Source: Rhodocyclales bacterium RIFCSPLOWO2_02_FULL_63_24 (GTDB lineage: Bacteria; Pseudomonadota; Gammaproteobacteria; Burkholderiales; Rhodocyclaceae). Taken from it: a stretch of DNA of 48,491 nt. The stretch is taken from contig MHZX01000100.1 in assembly GCA_001828935.1 (NCBI GenBank), positions 1 through 48,491 of the forward strand, written 5' to 3'. The notes beneath the pieces are model-generated. The model worked only from the letters and a program-made list of their open reading frames with translations, did not search any database and was not told the origin of the DNA. Shown here one piece after another: positions 34,315 to 43,478 of the stretch; within the stretch, counting starts at the first letter, position 1, and the number at the start of each line of letters is the position of its first letter. The translations under genes and the position numbers were made by a program.

Positions 34315-34425
34315 ATCGGCGCGGCGGCAATTGCTGTCGTCGCGCGGCCTGAATCGGTTGCGCAGTCGCCAGTCGAAAGCGACAATGCGAGGCCGCGATT
34401 CGGCGCATGTATTTGAGGGTTTGAC

Positions 34426-35778
34426 TTGGATCCCATCCTGATTCTGATAATTGGCTTGCTGCTCGGCGGCGGACTGGTCGCCTGGATTTTCGGCGGGCGG
34501 CTGCGCGAGGCGCAGTCCCGGACGGTTCATCTGGAAGGTGAGCTGGCGGCGCTGCGGCAGCAGCAGTCGGCGCTGGCGATACGCTGCGCCACCTTGCAGA
34601 CTGAGCTGGAAAAGGACCAGGCGCTGTTCGCCGAGCGCCAGGCCACGCTCGAAGCCGCGCGCGACAGTTTTGCCGATGCGTTCAAAGTGATTTCGGCCGA
34701 CGCCCTGGCGAAGAACAACCAGTCCTTTCTCGAACTCGCCCGCGCCACGCTGGAGGCGCAGCAGGCCGCGGCGCTGGCCTCGGCCAGGACCGATCTCGAC
34801 AAGCGCCAGCTCGCCATCGGCGAACTGGTGGCGCCGGTGAAGACCTCGCTGGAGAAATTCGAGTTGCAGATCCAGGGCATAGAGAAATCGCGCATCGACG
34901 CCTACGCCACGCTGACCGAGCAGGTGCGCGCCATGGCCGAGGCGCAGGGGGCCCTGCGCGAGGAGACCGGCAACCTGGTCAAGGCCCTGCGCGCGCCGCA
35001 GACGCGCGGCCGCTGGGGCGAACTGCAACTCAAGCGCGTGGTCGAGATGGCCGGCATGCTCGATCACTGCGATTTCTTCGAGCAGGCCAGCACCACCACC
35101 GAGGAAGGCCGCCTGCGGCCCGACCTGATCGTCAGGTTGCCCGGCGGCAAGAATATCGTGGTCGATGCCAAGGCGCCGCTGGCCGCCTACCTCGAAGCGC
35201 TGGAAGCGGGCGACGAGGAGGAGAAGAAGCGCAAGCTGGCCGACCACGCGCGCCAGGTGCGCGACCACTTGAAGAAACTCGGCCAGAAGGCCTACTGGGA
35301 ACAGTTCCAGCCCTCGCCGGATTTCGTCGTGCTGTTCCTGCCCGGCGAAATGTTCTATTCCGCCGCGCTGGAGGCCGATCCCTCGCTGATCGAGCAGGGC
35401 GTCGAGCAGCGCGTCATCCTCGCCACGCCGACCACGTTGATCGCCCTGCTGCGCGCCGTCGCCTACGGCTGGACGCAGCAGGCGCTGACCGAAAACGCCG
35501 AGCGCATCAGCCAGCTCGGACGCGAGCTGTACGACCGCATCGCCACGGTGACCGAGCACTGGGGCCGCGTCGGCAAGAACCTCGGGGAGGCGGTCGGTGC
35601 CTACAACAAGTCGGTGGCCTCGATGGAAACCCGCGTCCTCGTCTCCGCGCGCAAGTTCCGCGACCTCAAGGTGGCCGGCGCGGACAAGGAGATCGCCGAC
35701 CTGAACCCGGTTGAGGCGTTGCCGCGCGACGTGCAGGCGCCGGAACTGCTGGACCACAACGACAGGCTCATCCCATGA
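34426..35778 (+). CDS. rmuC: DNA recombination protein RmuC
   Basis: A 450-residue protein of the RmuC family, predicted nucleases that limit rearrangements at inverted repeats. One N-terminal membrane helix (about 3-22) is followed by a long coiled coil (about 25-170) and the conserved core containing [44 protein letters not shown] and [16 protein letters not shown]. The VDAK segment fits a PD-(D/E)XK-like active site. The start is TTG at 34426 with GAGGGT 6 nt upstream; no ATG lies nearby in frame. The preceding gap (34315-34425) shows no other gene. It begins a DNA-repair group with the nuclease and helicase genes downstream. Confidence 0.92.
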   Translation: MDPILILIIGLLLGGGLVAWIFGGRLREAQSRTVHLEGELAALRQQQSALAIRCATLQTELEKDQALFAERQATLEAARDSFADAFKVISADALAKNNQSFLELARATLEAQQAAALASARTDLDKRQLAIGELVAPVKTSLEKFELQIQGIEKSRIDAYATLTEQVRAMAEAQGALREETGNLVKALRAPQTRGRWGELQLKRVVEMAGMLDHCDFFEQASTTTEEGRLRPDLIVRLPGGKNIVVDAKAPLAAYLEALEAGDEEEKKRKLADHARQVRDHLKKLGQKAYWEQFQPSPDFVVLFLPGEMFYSAALEADPSLIEQGVEQRVILATPTTLIALLRAVAYGWTQQALTENAERISQLGRELYDRIATVTEHWGRVGKNLGEAVGAYNKSVASMETRVLVSARKFRDLKVAGADKEIADLNPVEALPRDVQAPELLDHNDRLIP

Positions 35779-35824
35779 GCCTTGGCTCCGGCAGACTGTG
35801 CTCCATTCTCAATGGAGGCTTCAC

Positions 35825-35941
35825 ATGTACATCGACCAGGTATTCGCCCAGCACCCCGTCCATCCCGCCGATCTCGCCGTGTTTTTCGTCACCACGATCC
35901 TCTGCGCCCTGGGTGCGCTGATGCTGCCCCTGGCGGGTTAG
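35825..35941 (+). CDS. Small single-helix membrane peptide (38 aa)
   Basis: A 38-residue peptide starting MYIDQVFAQHPVHPADLAVF and ending in a hydrophobic helix (FFVTTILCALGALMLPLAG). ATGGAGG lies 6 nt before the ATG, an excellent ribosome-binding site. It sits between rmuC (46 nt before) and the nuclease gene (7 nt after), all on one strand. I do not recognise a family. It may be a genuine small membrane protein, or a leader peptide coupling translation into the nuclease gene. Confidence 0.55.
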   Translation: MYIDQVFAQHPVHPADLAVFFVTTILCALGALMLPLAG

Positions 35942-35948
35942 CGCGCTC

Positions 35949-38720
35949 ATGATCCGTTCCGATCTACCCTGCATACCCCTGGCCGACCTCCCCGGCGGGC
36001 CGGAGCCGGCGGTGCTGTGCGTCACGGCGCGGCTGGCGGCCAGCCTGCGCCAGGCGCACGGCGAATTGCAGGCGGCGCGGGGCGCGGCGACCTGGCGCGC
36101 GTTGCAGAGTTCGACGCCGGCGCAATGGCTCGATCACCTCACCTCGGCGGCGCTGCTGCGCGGCGAGATTCCGCCGGCCGGCGTGCCCGGCGCGTTTCTC
36201 TCGTGGCCGCAGGAACGCAGTTTGTGGGAGCAGGCGATTGCGACGGACGCCGGCGCGGCGGCGCAACTGTTCGACCGCGAGGGCATGGCGTTGGCGGCGA
36301 TGGAGGCCGCAAGCATGCAGCGGGCGTGGCGCATCGAGGTGCCGGAGGCCTTGCATACCGCCGAGTACCGCGCCTTTCAGGGCTGGCGCGAGAAGCTTGT
36401 CGCCACCTGTCAGGCGGGCGGCTGGCGCACGGCCGACGATGCCCTGGCGTGGCGCATCGAGTGCATCGAGCGCGGTATCGGCGGCTTGCCCGCGCGGCTG
36501 GGCATTGCCGGTTTCATCGCGCCCGACCCAGTGATTTCGCGCCTGCTGACGGTGCTCGAAGCGCGCGGCGTCGAACTGTTCCGGCTGGGTTTCGGCCATG
36601 GCGATGCGGCGCCTGCGGTCGGCGCCGAATTGCCCGACGCCGAGGCCGAGTGCGCGGCCGCGGCGCGATGGGCACGCGATCGCTTGGGTCGCGCCGCAGC
36701 GACACGCCTGCGCATCGCCGTCGCCGACCTGCCGGCGCGGCGGCGTCTGCTCGAATCGGCGCTGGAAGACGCGCTGCATCCTGACGCCGTGGGCGCCGGC
36801 TGGGCGGCGCTGGAGCGCGACTTCGCCTGCGTCGCCGGGGCGCCGCTGGCCGCCGAACCGCAGGTGGATGTGGCCCTGCGCCTGCTGCAACTATGTGTCC
36901 ATCCGCAGCGCGTGGCCCAGGCCGAATTCGGCGCCTTGCTCTGCGGTTCCGGCTGGTCGGCCGATGTTGACGAAGCCGATGCCCGCGCCCGGATCGAGGC
37001 CGCGTTGCGCGAACGGCTGCCGCCTGAAACCAGCCTCGAACGCCTGGTGCGCGCCGCATTGCGCCAGGCCTCCGCGCTGCAGGCGGGGCGCCTCGCCGCG
37101 CATCTCGATGCGTTGCTGGATGCCGCGCGCGCGATGCCGCGCCGTCAGTTGCCATCGGCATGGGGCGCCGCGTTTGGCGGGATGCTCGCGGCGCTCGGCT
37201 GGCCGGGGCAGCGCGCCCAATTGCCGGTCGAAGCCGCGGCGGGCGACGCGTGGCGCGAGGCTCTTGACGGTTTGCTGATGCTGGACGCCGTGCTGGGCCG
37301 CGTCGATGCCGGCGAGGCCTTGCGCCAGTTGCAGCGCCAGTGTCGTGACCAGGCCTTTGCTGCCGCGCGGCGGACCGTGGCGCGGGTGGAAATATGCAGC
37401 CTGGCCGATGCCCTGGCCGGTCCGGTCGATGGGCTGTGGGTGATGGGATTGAACGAAGGCGCCTGGCCGCCGCCGCCGCGGGCCAATCCGCTGCTGCCCG
37501 CCGAATTGCAGCGCCGCGCCGGGGTTTCCGCCGCGCGTGCCGACAGCCTGGCGGCCGAGGCGCGGAGCCTGCAGGATCTGTGGTGCGCCAGCGCCGGCGA
37601 AGTGGTGTTGTCCTGGGCGCAGCGCGAAGGCGAACGACCCTTGCGCGCCAGCCCCTTGCTGGCCGGGATTCTCCGGTTCGACTTGTCGGGCGCACCGGTC
37701 GCAGAACTGGAGCGCGGCGATGACATGCAGTTGGAGCGCATCGATGATGGAGTCATGGGGCGCATCGATGATGGAGTCATGGAACGCATCGATGATGCGC
37801 GGGCCCCGCCGCTCGGCGCGAACGAGCGCGTTCGGGGCGGCACGGCGCTGCTGGCGGCCCAGGCGGTGTGTCCGGCCTGGGGTTTCTATCAATACCGGCT
37901 TGGCGCCGCCGCCTTGCCGGCGCCGACTTTCGGCCTCGACGCTATGGTGCGCGGCTCCTTGCTGCATGCCGCGCTGGAGGAGTTCTGGCGCGGCCGCGGT
38001 CTGACTGATCTGACGCAGATGGACGCGGCCGCGCGCGGTGCGGAGATTCAGCGCGTGGTGGCCCATGCCCTGGCGGAGTTCGACCGCCGCGAAGCGGAGC
38101 CCTTGCCGCCGCGCCTGCGGCAACTGGAGGCCGAGCGGCTGCAAGCCTTGCTGGCGGTCTGGCTCGACGTCGAAGCGCGGCGCCCGTCCTTCCGCGTGAT
38201 CGGCTGCGAGGAAAAGCACGAGCTCGATATCGAGGGCCTGCCGGTGCGCGTGGTGATCGACCGCATCGACCAACTCGACGACGGGCGCCTGGTGGTGATC
38301 GATTACAAAAGCGGACGCGGCGTTTCGGCCGACAGTTGGGCAGACGCGCGCATCGGCGAGCCGCAGTTGCCGATCTATGCCGCGCTGGCTTTTCCCGATC
38401 GCGCCGTGGCCGCCGTGGCATTGGCACGGGTGGTCGCCGACGATCCTGCGTTCCTCGGCGTCGCCGCAAGCGACGGCCTGCTGCCCGGCGTGAAGTCGCT
38501 CGATGCGCTGCGCAAGCGCTACGCCGAGGACGAATTCCCCGACTGGGACGCGCTGCGCCGGCTCTGGGCGCAGCGCATCGCCGAGGTCGCGCGCGAAGTG
38601 CGCGACGGCGTCGCCGCCGTGGTGTTCGACCGCGAAAGCAATATCCAGTATTGCGACGTGAAGCCGCTGCTGCGTGTTGCCGAGCGGCGGGCCCAGTTCG
38701 GCGAGGGGGCCGAGCCATGA
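35949..38720 (+). CDS. RecB-family (PD-(D/E)XK) nuclease, AddB-like DNA repair protein
   Basis: A 923-residue protein matching the probable DNA repair protein group paired with UvrD-type helicases in betaproteobacteria. The N-terminal and middle parts are a degenerate helicase-like scaffold without a Walker A motif. The conserved GLWVMGLNEGAWPPPPRANPL segment is near residue 495. The C-terminal nuclease has the pattern HAALEEFWRG, then RIDQLDDGRLVVIDYKSG with active-site D and K. A 24-bp tandem repeat (37736-37783) encodes IDDGVM repeats in the linker before the nuclease. It probably forms an AddAB-like heterodimer with the next gene for double-strand-end processing. Confidence 0.88.
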   Translation: MIRSDLPCIPLADLPGGPEPAVLCVTARLAASLRQAHGELQAARGAATWRALQSSTPAQWLDHLTSAALLRGEIPPAGVPGAFLSWPQERSLWEQAIATDAGAAAQLFDREGMALAAMEAASMQRAWRIEVPEALHTAEYRAFQGWREKLVATCQAGGWRTADDALAWRIECIERGIGGLPARLGIAGFIAPDPVISRLLTVLEARGVELFRLGFGHGDAAPAVGAELPDAEAECAAAARWARDRLGRAAATRLRIAVADLPARRRLLESALEDALHPDAVGAGWAALERDFACVAGAPLAAEPQVDVALRLLQLCVHPQRVAQAEFGALLCGSGWSADVDEADARARIEAALRERLPPETSLERLVRAALRQASALQAGRLAAHLDALLDAARAMPRRQLPSAWGAAFGGMLAALGWPGQRAQLPVEAAAGDAWREALDGLLMLDAVLGRVDAGEALRQLQRQCRDQAFAAARRTVARVEICSLADALAGPVDGLWVMGLNEGAWPPPPRANPLLPAELQRRAGVSAARADSLAAEARSLQDLWCASAGEVVLSWAQREGERPLRASPLLAGILRFDLSGAPVAELERGDDMQLERIDDGVMGRIDDGVMERIDDARAPPLGANERVRGGTALLAAQAVCPAWGFYQYRLGAAALPAPTFGLDAMVRGSLLHAALEEFWRGRGLTDLTQMDAAARGAEIQRVVAHALAEFDRREAEPLPPRLRQLEAERLQALLAVWLDVEARRPSFRVIGCEEKHELDIEGLPVRVVIDRIDQLDDGRLVVIDYKSGRGVSADSWADARIGEPQLPIYAALAFPDRAVAAVALARVVADDPAFLGVAASDGLLPGVKSLDALRKRYAEDEFPDWDALRRLWAQRIAEVAREVRDGVAAVVFDRESNIQYCDVKPLLRVAERRAQFGEGAEP
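37736..37783 (+). repeat. 24-bp in-frame tandem repeat in the nuclease gene
   Basis: Two 24-bp units beginning GCGCATCGATGATGGAGTC lie back to back (37736-37759 and 37760-37783), differing only in the last base, and a third partial copy follows (from 37784). Each encodes (R)IDDGVM-type residues. The unit length is a multiple of three, so copy-number change would keep the frame. Confidence 0.85.
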
Positions 38721-38738
38721 ACCTGCAAGCAGCAATTG

Positions 38739-38871
38739 ATCCGCAGATTCCTCAGATTGACGCAGATGGGTCAAAGCAGTGGCGGACAACAAGGTCGCAT
38801 CGCCCGTTCGGCGAGCCGGGCGCCTCCTTCAGCCCGTTGTTCACTCTGTGGAATCTGCGAAATCTGCGGAC
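38739..38871. repeat. Inverted-repeat element between nuclease and helicase genes
   Basis: TCCGCAGATT (38740-38749) and AATCTGCGGA (38861-38870) are perfect 10-bp terminal inverted repeats of a 131-bp segment. Secondary copies of the same motif lie just inside each end (CGCAGAT at 38761, GAATCTGCG at 38851). It fills the 169-bp gap between two genes that otherwise look like an operon. It has the look of a dispersed non-autonomous element; the short frame starting at 38717 across it is not convincing as a gene. Confidence 0.6.
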
Positions 38872-38889
38872 GGAACCGAGGTTTTCGGG

Positions 38890-41800
38890 ATGAGCGACTT
38901 GCTGCGGGAAGACGAAGCCAACCGCCGCCGCGCGCTGGAACTCGACTCTTTCATCGTCGAGGCGCCGGCCGGCGCGGGCAAGACCGAGCTGCTGACGCAG
39001 CGCTACCTGCGGCTGCTGGCGATTGTGGACGAGCCCGAGGAAATCATCGCCATCACCTTCACCAACAAGGCTGCGGCCGAGATGCGCAGCCGCATCCACG
39101 ACAGCCTGGCGCTGGCACGCGACCCGGAGCCGCCCGCGGCCGCGCACAAGCGCATCACCCGCGAGCTGGCACGTGCAGCGCTGGCGCGCTCGGCGGAGCG
39201 GGGCTGGCAGATCGAAACCCAGCCGGGGCGGCTGCGGCTGACCACCATCGATGCGCTGTGCGCCAGCCTGGCGCGGCAACTGCCGCTGCTCTCGCGCTTC
39301 GGCGCGCAGCCGGCGGTGGCCGATGAACCCGGACGGCATTACGAGGAGGCCGCCCGGCGCGCGCTGGATCACCTCGAAGACCTCGGTGCGGAGGGACAGC
39401 AACACGCCGATGCGGTGGCGGTCGCGCTGGCGCATCTCGACAACGACGTGGCGCGGCTGGCGCGCCTGCTGGCCGAGATGCTGGCGCGGCGCGAGCAGTG
39501 GCGCCAGATCGCCGAGCTCGACGATCCCGAGGCAGCGATTGGCGAGGCCTTGCACGAAATGGTGGGCGAGGAGCTGGGGCTGATCGCCGAAGTGCTGGAC
39601 GATTCCTGGCAGGCGCCGTGGCAGCCGCTGGCGCGCTTTGCCGCCGCCCATCTGGACGATGCGAATTTGCCGAGTGCGCTGGCCGCCTGGAGCGGGCCGT
39701 TGGCGGCGCAGCCGGAGGAATTGCCGCGCTGGCGCGCGCTGGCGGATTTCCTGCTGACGCAGAAGGATGAGCCGCGCAAGACTGTGACGGTGAGGAACGG
39801 ATTCCCGGCCGGCAAGGAATTCAAGGCGCAGAAGGACGCCATGCTGGCCGGCCTGGCCGCGCTCGATGCTGCTGCGGTGGCCGCCTTGCGCCGCGTGCGC
39901 GAACTGCCGGCGCCCGATCGCGACCATGATGCCGTGGTGCGCGCGCTGGCGCGCCTGATGAAGCTCGCTGCCGCCGAGTTGTGGCTGGTGTTCCGCGAGG
40001 CCGGCGAGGTGGATTTCGGCGAGCTTTCGGCGCGCGCCATCGCTGCGCTGGGCGACGAGCTCGATCCGACGGATCTCGGCCTGCGCCTCGATTACCGCAT
40101 CCGCCACCTGCTGGTCGACGAGTTCCAGGACACCAGCCCGACCCAGATCGATCTGCTGGAGCGACTGACCGCCGGCTGGCTGCACGACGACGGCCGCACG
40201 CTGTTTGCGGTCGGCGATCCGATGCAGTCGATCTACCGCTTCCGCAAGGCCGACGTCGGCTTGTTTCTGCGCGTCGCCGAAAACGGCATCGGCGCCTTGC
40301 GGCTGAGGCCATTGCGCCTGTCGCGCAACAACCGCTCCTGTTCTGCCGTGGTCGACTGGATCAACGCCTGCTTTCCCGCGGTGTTTCCGGCGGCGGACGA
40401 TGCGCTGCGCGGCGAGATCGCCTATCGCGAATTCGTCGCCACCCGCGACGTGCTGCCTCAGGCCGGCGTATCGGTCCATCCGGTGCTGGCGGAGAAGGAC
40501 CAGGCCGGGCGCTGCGAAGCGCAACACATCATCGCCCTGATCGAGACCGAGTGGCGCGAGGACCCGACGCGCAGCATTGCCGTGCTGGTGCACGCCAGGA
40601 AACATCTGGGGGAACTGGTCGCGGCGATCCGCCGGCATAGTGCCGGCTGGCGCTTCGCGGCCGTCGAAATCGAGCCTCTGGCCGGGCGCCAGGCGGTGCA
40701 GGACCTGATCGCGCTGACCCGCGCCCTGCATCACCGGGCTGATCGCGTGCATTGGCTGGCGATCCTGCGCGCGCCCTGGTGCGGCTTGCGCCTGGCCGAT
40801 CTGCACACACTGGCCGGCGACGATCATGCGGCCACCATCTGGTCGCTCATCAACGATGACAGGCGCGTCGAACGCTTGACGGCGGATGGCCGGCGGCGCC
40901 TGGCCCATGTGCGCGACGTGCTGGCCGAGGCGCTGGCCGGGCAGGGCCGGCAGCGGCGCCGGCGCTGGATCGAGGATGCCTGGCGGAAACTCGGCGGCCC
41001 AGCCTGCCTGAGCGGCGCCAGCGAGGCTGCCGACGCGCGGGCCTTTTTCGCCCGCCTCGACGCGCTGGACGCGGCGGGGCGCTTCGTTCTCGACCGCCTT
41101 GCCGACGACATGGGGAGCCTCTACGCGGCGCCGGATGCGCTGGCCGATGGCCGGCTGCAACTGATGACCATCCACAAGGCCAAGGGCCTGGAGTTCGACA
41201 CGGTGATCCTGCCCGGCCTGCATCGCGTGCCGAAGGGCAGCGATGCGCCGCTGCTGGCCTGGGACAGTTTTCCGCTGGCGGACGGCGAGCGCCTGGTGGC
41301 GGCGCCGGTGAATCCGCGGCGCGGCGGCACGGCGGACGGGCCGAGCGTCTATGACTTCCTGCAAGGCATGGAACGCGAGCGCAGCCGCAACGAGGAAGCC
41401 CGCGTGCTCTACGTCGCCGCGACGCGGGCGGTGCGCCGCCTGCATCTGGTCGGCGTCGCGCACGTTGATGAGCAAGGGGCGCTGGTCGCGCCGCGCGCCG
41501 GTGCAGCGCTGGCGCGGCTGTGGCCGACGGTCGAGGCGGTATTTCAGCACGCGGCGCAGCAGACGGCCGGCGTTCCGCCGGAATCGGTTCCTGGCGAAGA
41601 AGGCGAGCTGAAGGACTTCGTGCCGCAACTGCTGCGGCTGCGGGCACCCGGCGTACCGCCGCAATGGCAGGCGCCGGCGTTGCCGACTCAAGTGACAGAA
41701 CAGCGTGAGCCGGCGGGCGATGCGCTGGCCGCCGCCCTCGGCACCCTGACCCATGCCGTACTGGAGCTCATCGCCGCCGACCCTGACGCCTGGCCCGCCC

Positions 41801-42273
41801 AGTGCGTCAGCGAGCGCCAGGCGGGTTTCGAGCGCTGGCTGGCCAGCCGCGGCTGGCCCTCGGCCGAGGCGCGGACGGGCGCGTCGCGCGTCGCCGCGAT
41901 GCTGGCGACGACGCTATCCAGTGCCGATGGCCAGTGGGTGCTGCGGCGCCGGGCCGACGCGGCGGCTGAGTTGGCGCTGATGACAGTGGCCGAAGCTGCG
42001 CAGAGCGCTGGCGTTGGCGGTACCGTGGTAACCCGCGTCATCGACCGCAGTTTCGTCGCGGACGGCGTGCGCTGGATCATCGATTACAAGACCGTCGATC
42101 TCGGCGACGCCAGCGACATTTCGCGACTGAAAGCGCATGCTGAGCGCTATCGGCCGCAGCTCGAAACCTATGCCGCACTGTTCGCCGGCGAGGGCTTGCC
42201 GCGGCGTCTGGGCGTGCTGTATGTCGCGCATGGCATCCTGGCGAGTCTGGAATACAATCGGGTTTCCGATTGA
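38890..42273 (+). CDS. UvrD/RecB-type helicase-nuclease (AddA-like)
   Basis: A 1127-residue superfamily 1A helicase with a C-terminal nuclease. Walker A is APAGAGKTEL (K31), motif Ia ITFTNKAAAEMRSR, Walker B LLVDEFQDTSPTQ, motif III AVGDPMQSIYRFRKAD, motif V LMTIHKAKGLEFD, and motif VI EEARVLYVAATRAVRRL. The C-terminal end has a RecB-like nuclease signature (GTLTHAVLELI and RWIIDYKTVDL). The start at 38890 gives the normal short leader before the P-loop. It is the partner of the nuclease upstream; together they should resect DNA ends for recombination, replacing RecBCD. The gap between them contains an inverted-repeat element. Confidence 0.93.
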   Translation: MSDLLREDEANRRRALELDSFIVEAPAGAGKTELLTQRYLRLLAIVDEPEEIIAITFTNKAAAEMRSRIHDSLALARDPEPPAAAHKRITRELARAALARSAERGWQIETQPGRLRLTTIDALCASLARQLPLLSRFGAQPAVADEPGRHYEEAARRALDHLEDLGAEGQQHADAVAVALAHLDNDVARLARLLAEMLARREQWRQIAELDDPEAAIGEALHEMVGEELGLIAEVLDDSWQAPWQPLARFAAAHLDDANLPSALAAWSGPLAAQPEELPRWRALADFLLTQKDEPRKTVTVRNGFPAGKEFKAQKDAMLAGLAALDAAAVAALRRVRELPAPDRDHDAVVRALARLMKLAAAELWLVFREAGEVDFGELSARAIAALGDELDPTDLGLRLDYRIRHLLVDEFQDTSPTQIDLLERLTAGWLHDDGRTLFAVGDPMQSIYRFRKADVGLFLRVAENGIGALRLRPLRLSRNNRSCSAVVDWINACFPAVFPAADDALRGEIAYREFVATRDVLPQAGVSVHPVLAEKDQAGRCEAQHIIALIETEWREDPTRSIAVLVHARKHLGELVAAIRRHSAGWRFAAVEIEPLAGRQAVQDLIALTRALHHRADRVHWLAILRAPWCGLRLADLHTLAGDDHAATIWSLINDDRRVERLTADGRRRLAHVRDVLAEALAGQGRQRRRRWIEDAWRKLGGPACLSGASEAADARAFFARLDALDAAGRFVLDRLADDMGSLYAAPDALADGRLQLMTIHKAKGLEFDTVILPGLHRVPKGSDAPLLAWDSFPLADGERLVAAPVNPRRGGTADGPSVYDFLQGMERERSRNEEARVLYVAATRAVRRLHLVGVAHVDEQGALVAPRAGAALARLWPTVEAVFQHAAQQTAGVPPESVPGEEGELKDFVPQLLRLRAPGVPPQWQAPALPTQVTEQREPAGDALAAALGTLTHAVLELIAADPDAWPAQCVSERQAGFERWLASRGWPSAEARTGASRVAAMLATTLSSADGQWVLRRRADAAAELALMTVAEAAQSAGVGGTVVTRVIDRSFVADGVRWIIDYKTVDLGDASDISRLKAHAERYRPQLETYAALFAGEGLPRRLGVLYVAHGILASLEYNRVSD

Positions 42274-42353
42274 GTGTTTTAGTTTCTGTCGCCGCGCATA
42301 ACGCCTGTCAATCCGCCGTTAGTCTGCGCTGAAACTTCGTTCTGGGGAAAAAC

Positions 42354-43286
42354 ATGTCCGACAAAAAATACCGCCTCGTCACCCGCAGCGATTTCGACGG
42401 TCTGGCCTGTGCCGTTCTGCTCAACGAACTCGACCTGATCGACGAAATCAAGTTCGTTCATCCGAAGGACATGCAGGACGGCAAGATCGAGATTTCCGAG
42501 CGCGACATCACCACCAATCTGCCTTTTGTGCCGGGCGTGCATCTGGCCTTCGATCACCACCTCTCCGAGACTTTCCGCAACCCCGGCGACCGCCCCAACC
42601 ACATCATCTATCCCGACGCGCCGTCGGCCGCGCGCGTGGTGTTCGAGCACTACGGCGGCAAGGCCCGGTTCCCGACCTCATTCACCGAGATGATGATCGC
42701 CGTCGACAAGGCCGACTCGGCGAATTTCACGCGCCAGGAAATCCTCGACCCGAAGGATTGGGTGCTGCTCAACTACCTGATGGATTCGCGCACCGGCCTC
42801 GGCCGCTTCCGCGAGTTTCGCGTCAGCAACTACCAGCTGATGATGGATCTGATCGCCTACTGCCGCAATCACGGCATCGACGACATCCTGGCCCTGCCGG
42901 ATGTCAAGGAGCGCGTCGATCTCTACTTCGAGCACGCCGAAAAGGCCAAGGAGCAGATCAAGCGCTGCACCAAGGTGTACCAGAATCTCGTGGTACTCGA
43001 CCTGCGCAACGAGGAAACCATCTTCGCCGTCAATCGCTTCATGATCTACGCGTTGTATCCCGAGACCAACATCTCGATCCACGTCATGTGGGGCGTGCAG
43101 AAGCAGAACACGGTGTTCGCCACCGGCAAGTCGATCGTCAATCGCACGTCCAACACCAACATCGGCGAACTGATGCTGTTCTACGGCGGCGGCGGCCACG
43201 AGAATGCCGGCACCTGCCAGATTCCCAACGATCGGGCGGATGTCGTCCTCCAGGAGTTGGTGACCAACATCAACGCCGACGGCTGA
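42354..43286 (+). CDS. DHH-family phosphoesterase
   Basis: A 310-residue soluble phosphoesterase of the DHH/DHHA1 superfamily (RecJ, NrnA, exopolyphosphatase relatives). Metal-binding motifs are SDFDGLA (D13, D15), the DHH triad (D67-H69) in LAFDHHLSET, and VDKADSANF. The C-terminal DHHA1 part ends in GGGGHENAGTC. The exact substrate (nano-RNA, cyclic dinucleotide, polyphosphate) cannot be decided; it is not a RecJ-length enzyme. GGGGAAAA precedes the ATG. The last base of its stop codon is also the first base of the hairpin MITE that follows. Confidence 0.88.
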   Translation: MSDKKYRLVTRSDFDGLACAVLLNELDLIDEIKFVHPKDMQDGKIEISERDITTNLPFVPGVHLAFDHHLSETFRNPGDRPNHIIYPDAPSAARVVFEHYGGKARFPTSFTEMMIAVDKADSANFTRQEILDPKDWVLLNYLMDSRTGLGRFREFRVSNYQLMMDLIAYCRNHGIDDILALPDVKERVDLYFEHAEKAKEQIKRCTKVYQNLVVLDLRNEETIFAVNRFMIYALYPETNISIHVMWGVQKQNTVFATGKSIVNRTSNTNIGELMLFYGGGGHENAGTCQIPNDRADVVLQELVTNINADG

Positions 43287-43431
43287 GAACTTGTGAATAA
43301 ATCTACTGCGCGTGCCGGATCGGGGCTTGGGCGGTGCTCGCTATCCTCACATATAACAACATATGTTCCGGTAGCTGCGCTCCGGCCGCACCCCGCTGCG
43401 GCCCGCTCGCTACGATTTCTTCGCAAGTTCT
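43286..43431. mobile_element. 146-bp MITE-like hairpin element
   Basis: Terminal inverted repeats of 18 bp match at 16 positions: AGAACTTGTGAATAAATC at 43286-43303 and the complement of 43414-43431. Partial complementarity continues inward, and a perfect ACATAT/ATATGT dyad (43349-43354, 43361-43366) sits at the exact centre, so the whole element can fold as one long hairpin. It has no coding capacity. It abuts the DHH stop codon and ends 47 nt before potA. Confidence 0.75.
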
Positions 43432-43478
43432 AGGCGCCCCGTCGTTCGCGTTGCGCGCAGGTCGCGGGCGGACCCAAC

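Noticed and set aside
38717..38893. A 58-residue frame starting right at the end of the nuclease gene
   Set aside because: It is mostly the inverted-repeat element read through; its composition follows the repeat rather than a protein fold.
38752..41754. A minus-strand open frame of 1000 codons
   Set aside because: It is the antisense of the helicase gene, which has all UvrD motifs; the translated protein is low-complexity and rich in Arg, Gln and Gly.
43349..43366. ACATAT-N6-ATATGT as a LexA-like or other operator
   Set aside because: It lacks the CTGT/ACAG ends, and it lies exactly at the centre of the hairpin element, which explains it.
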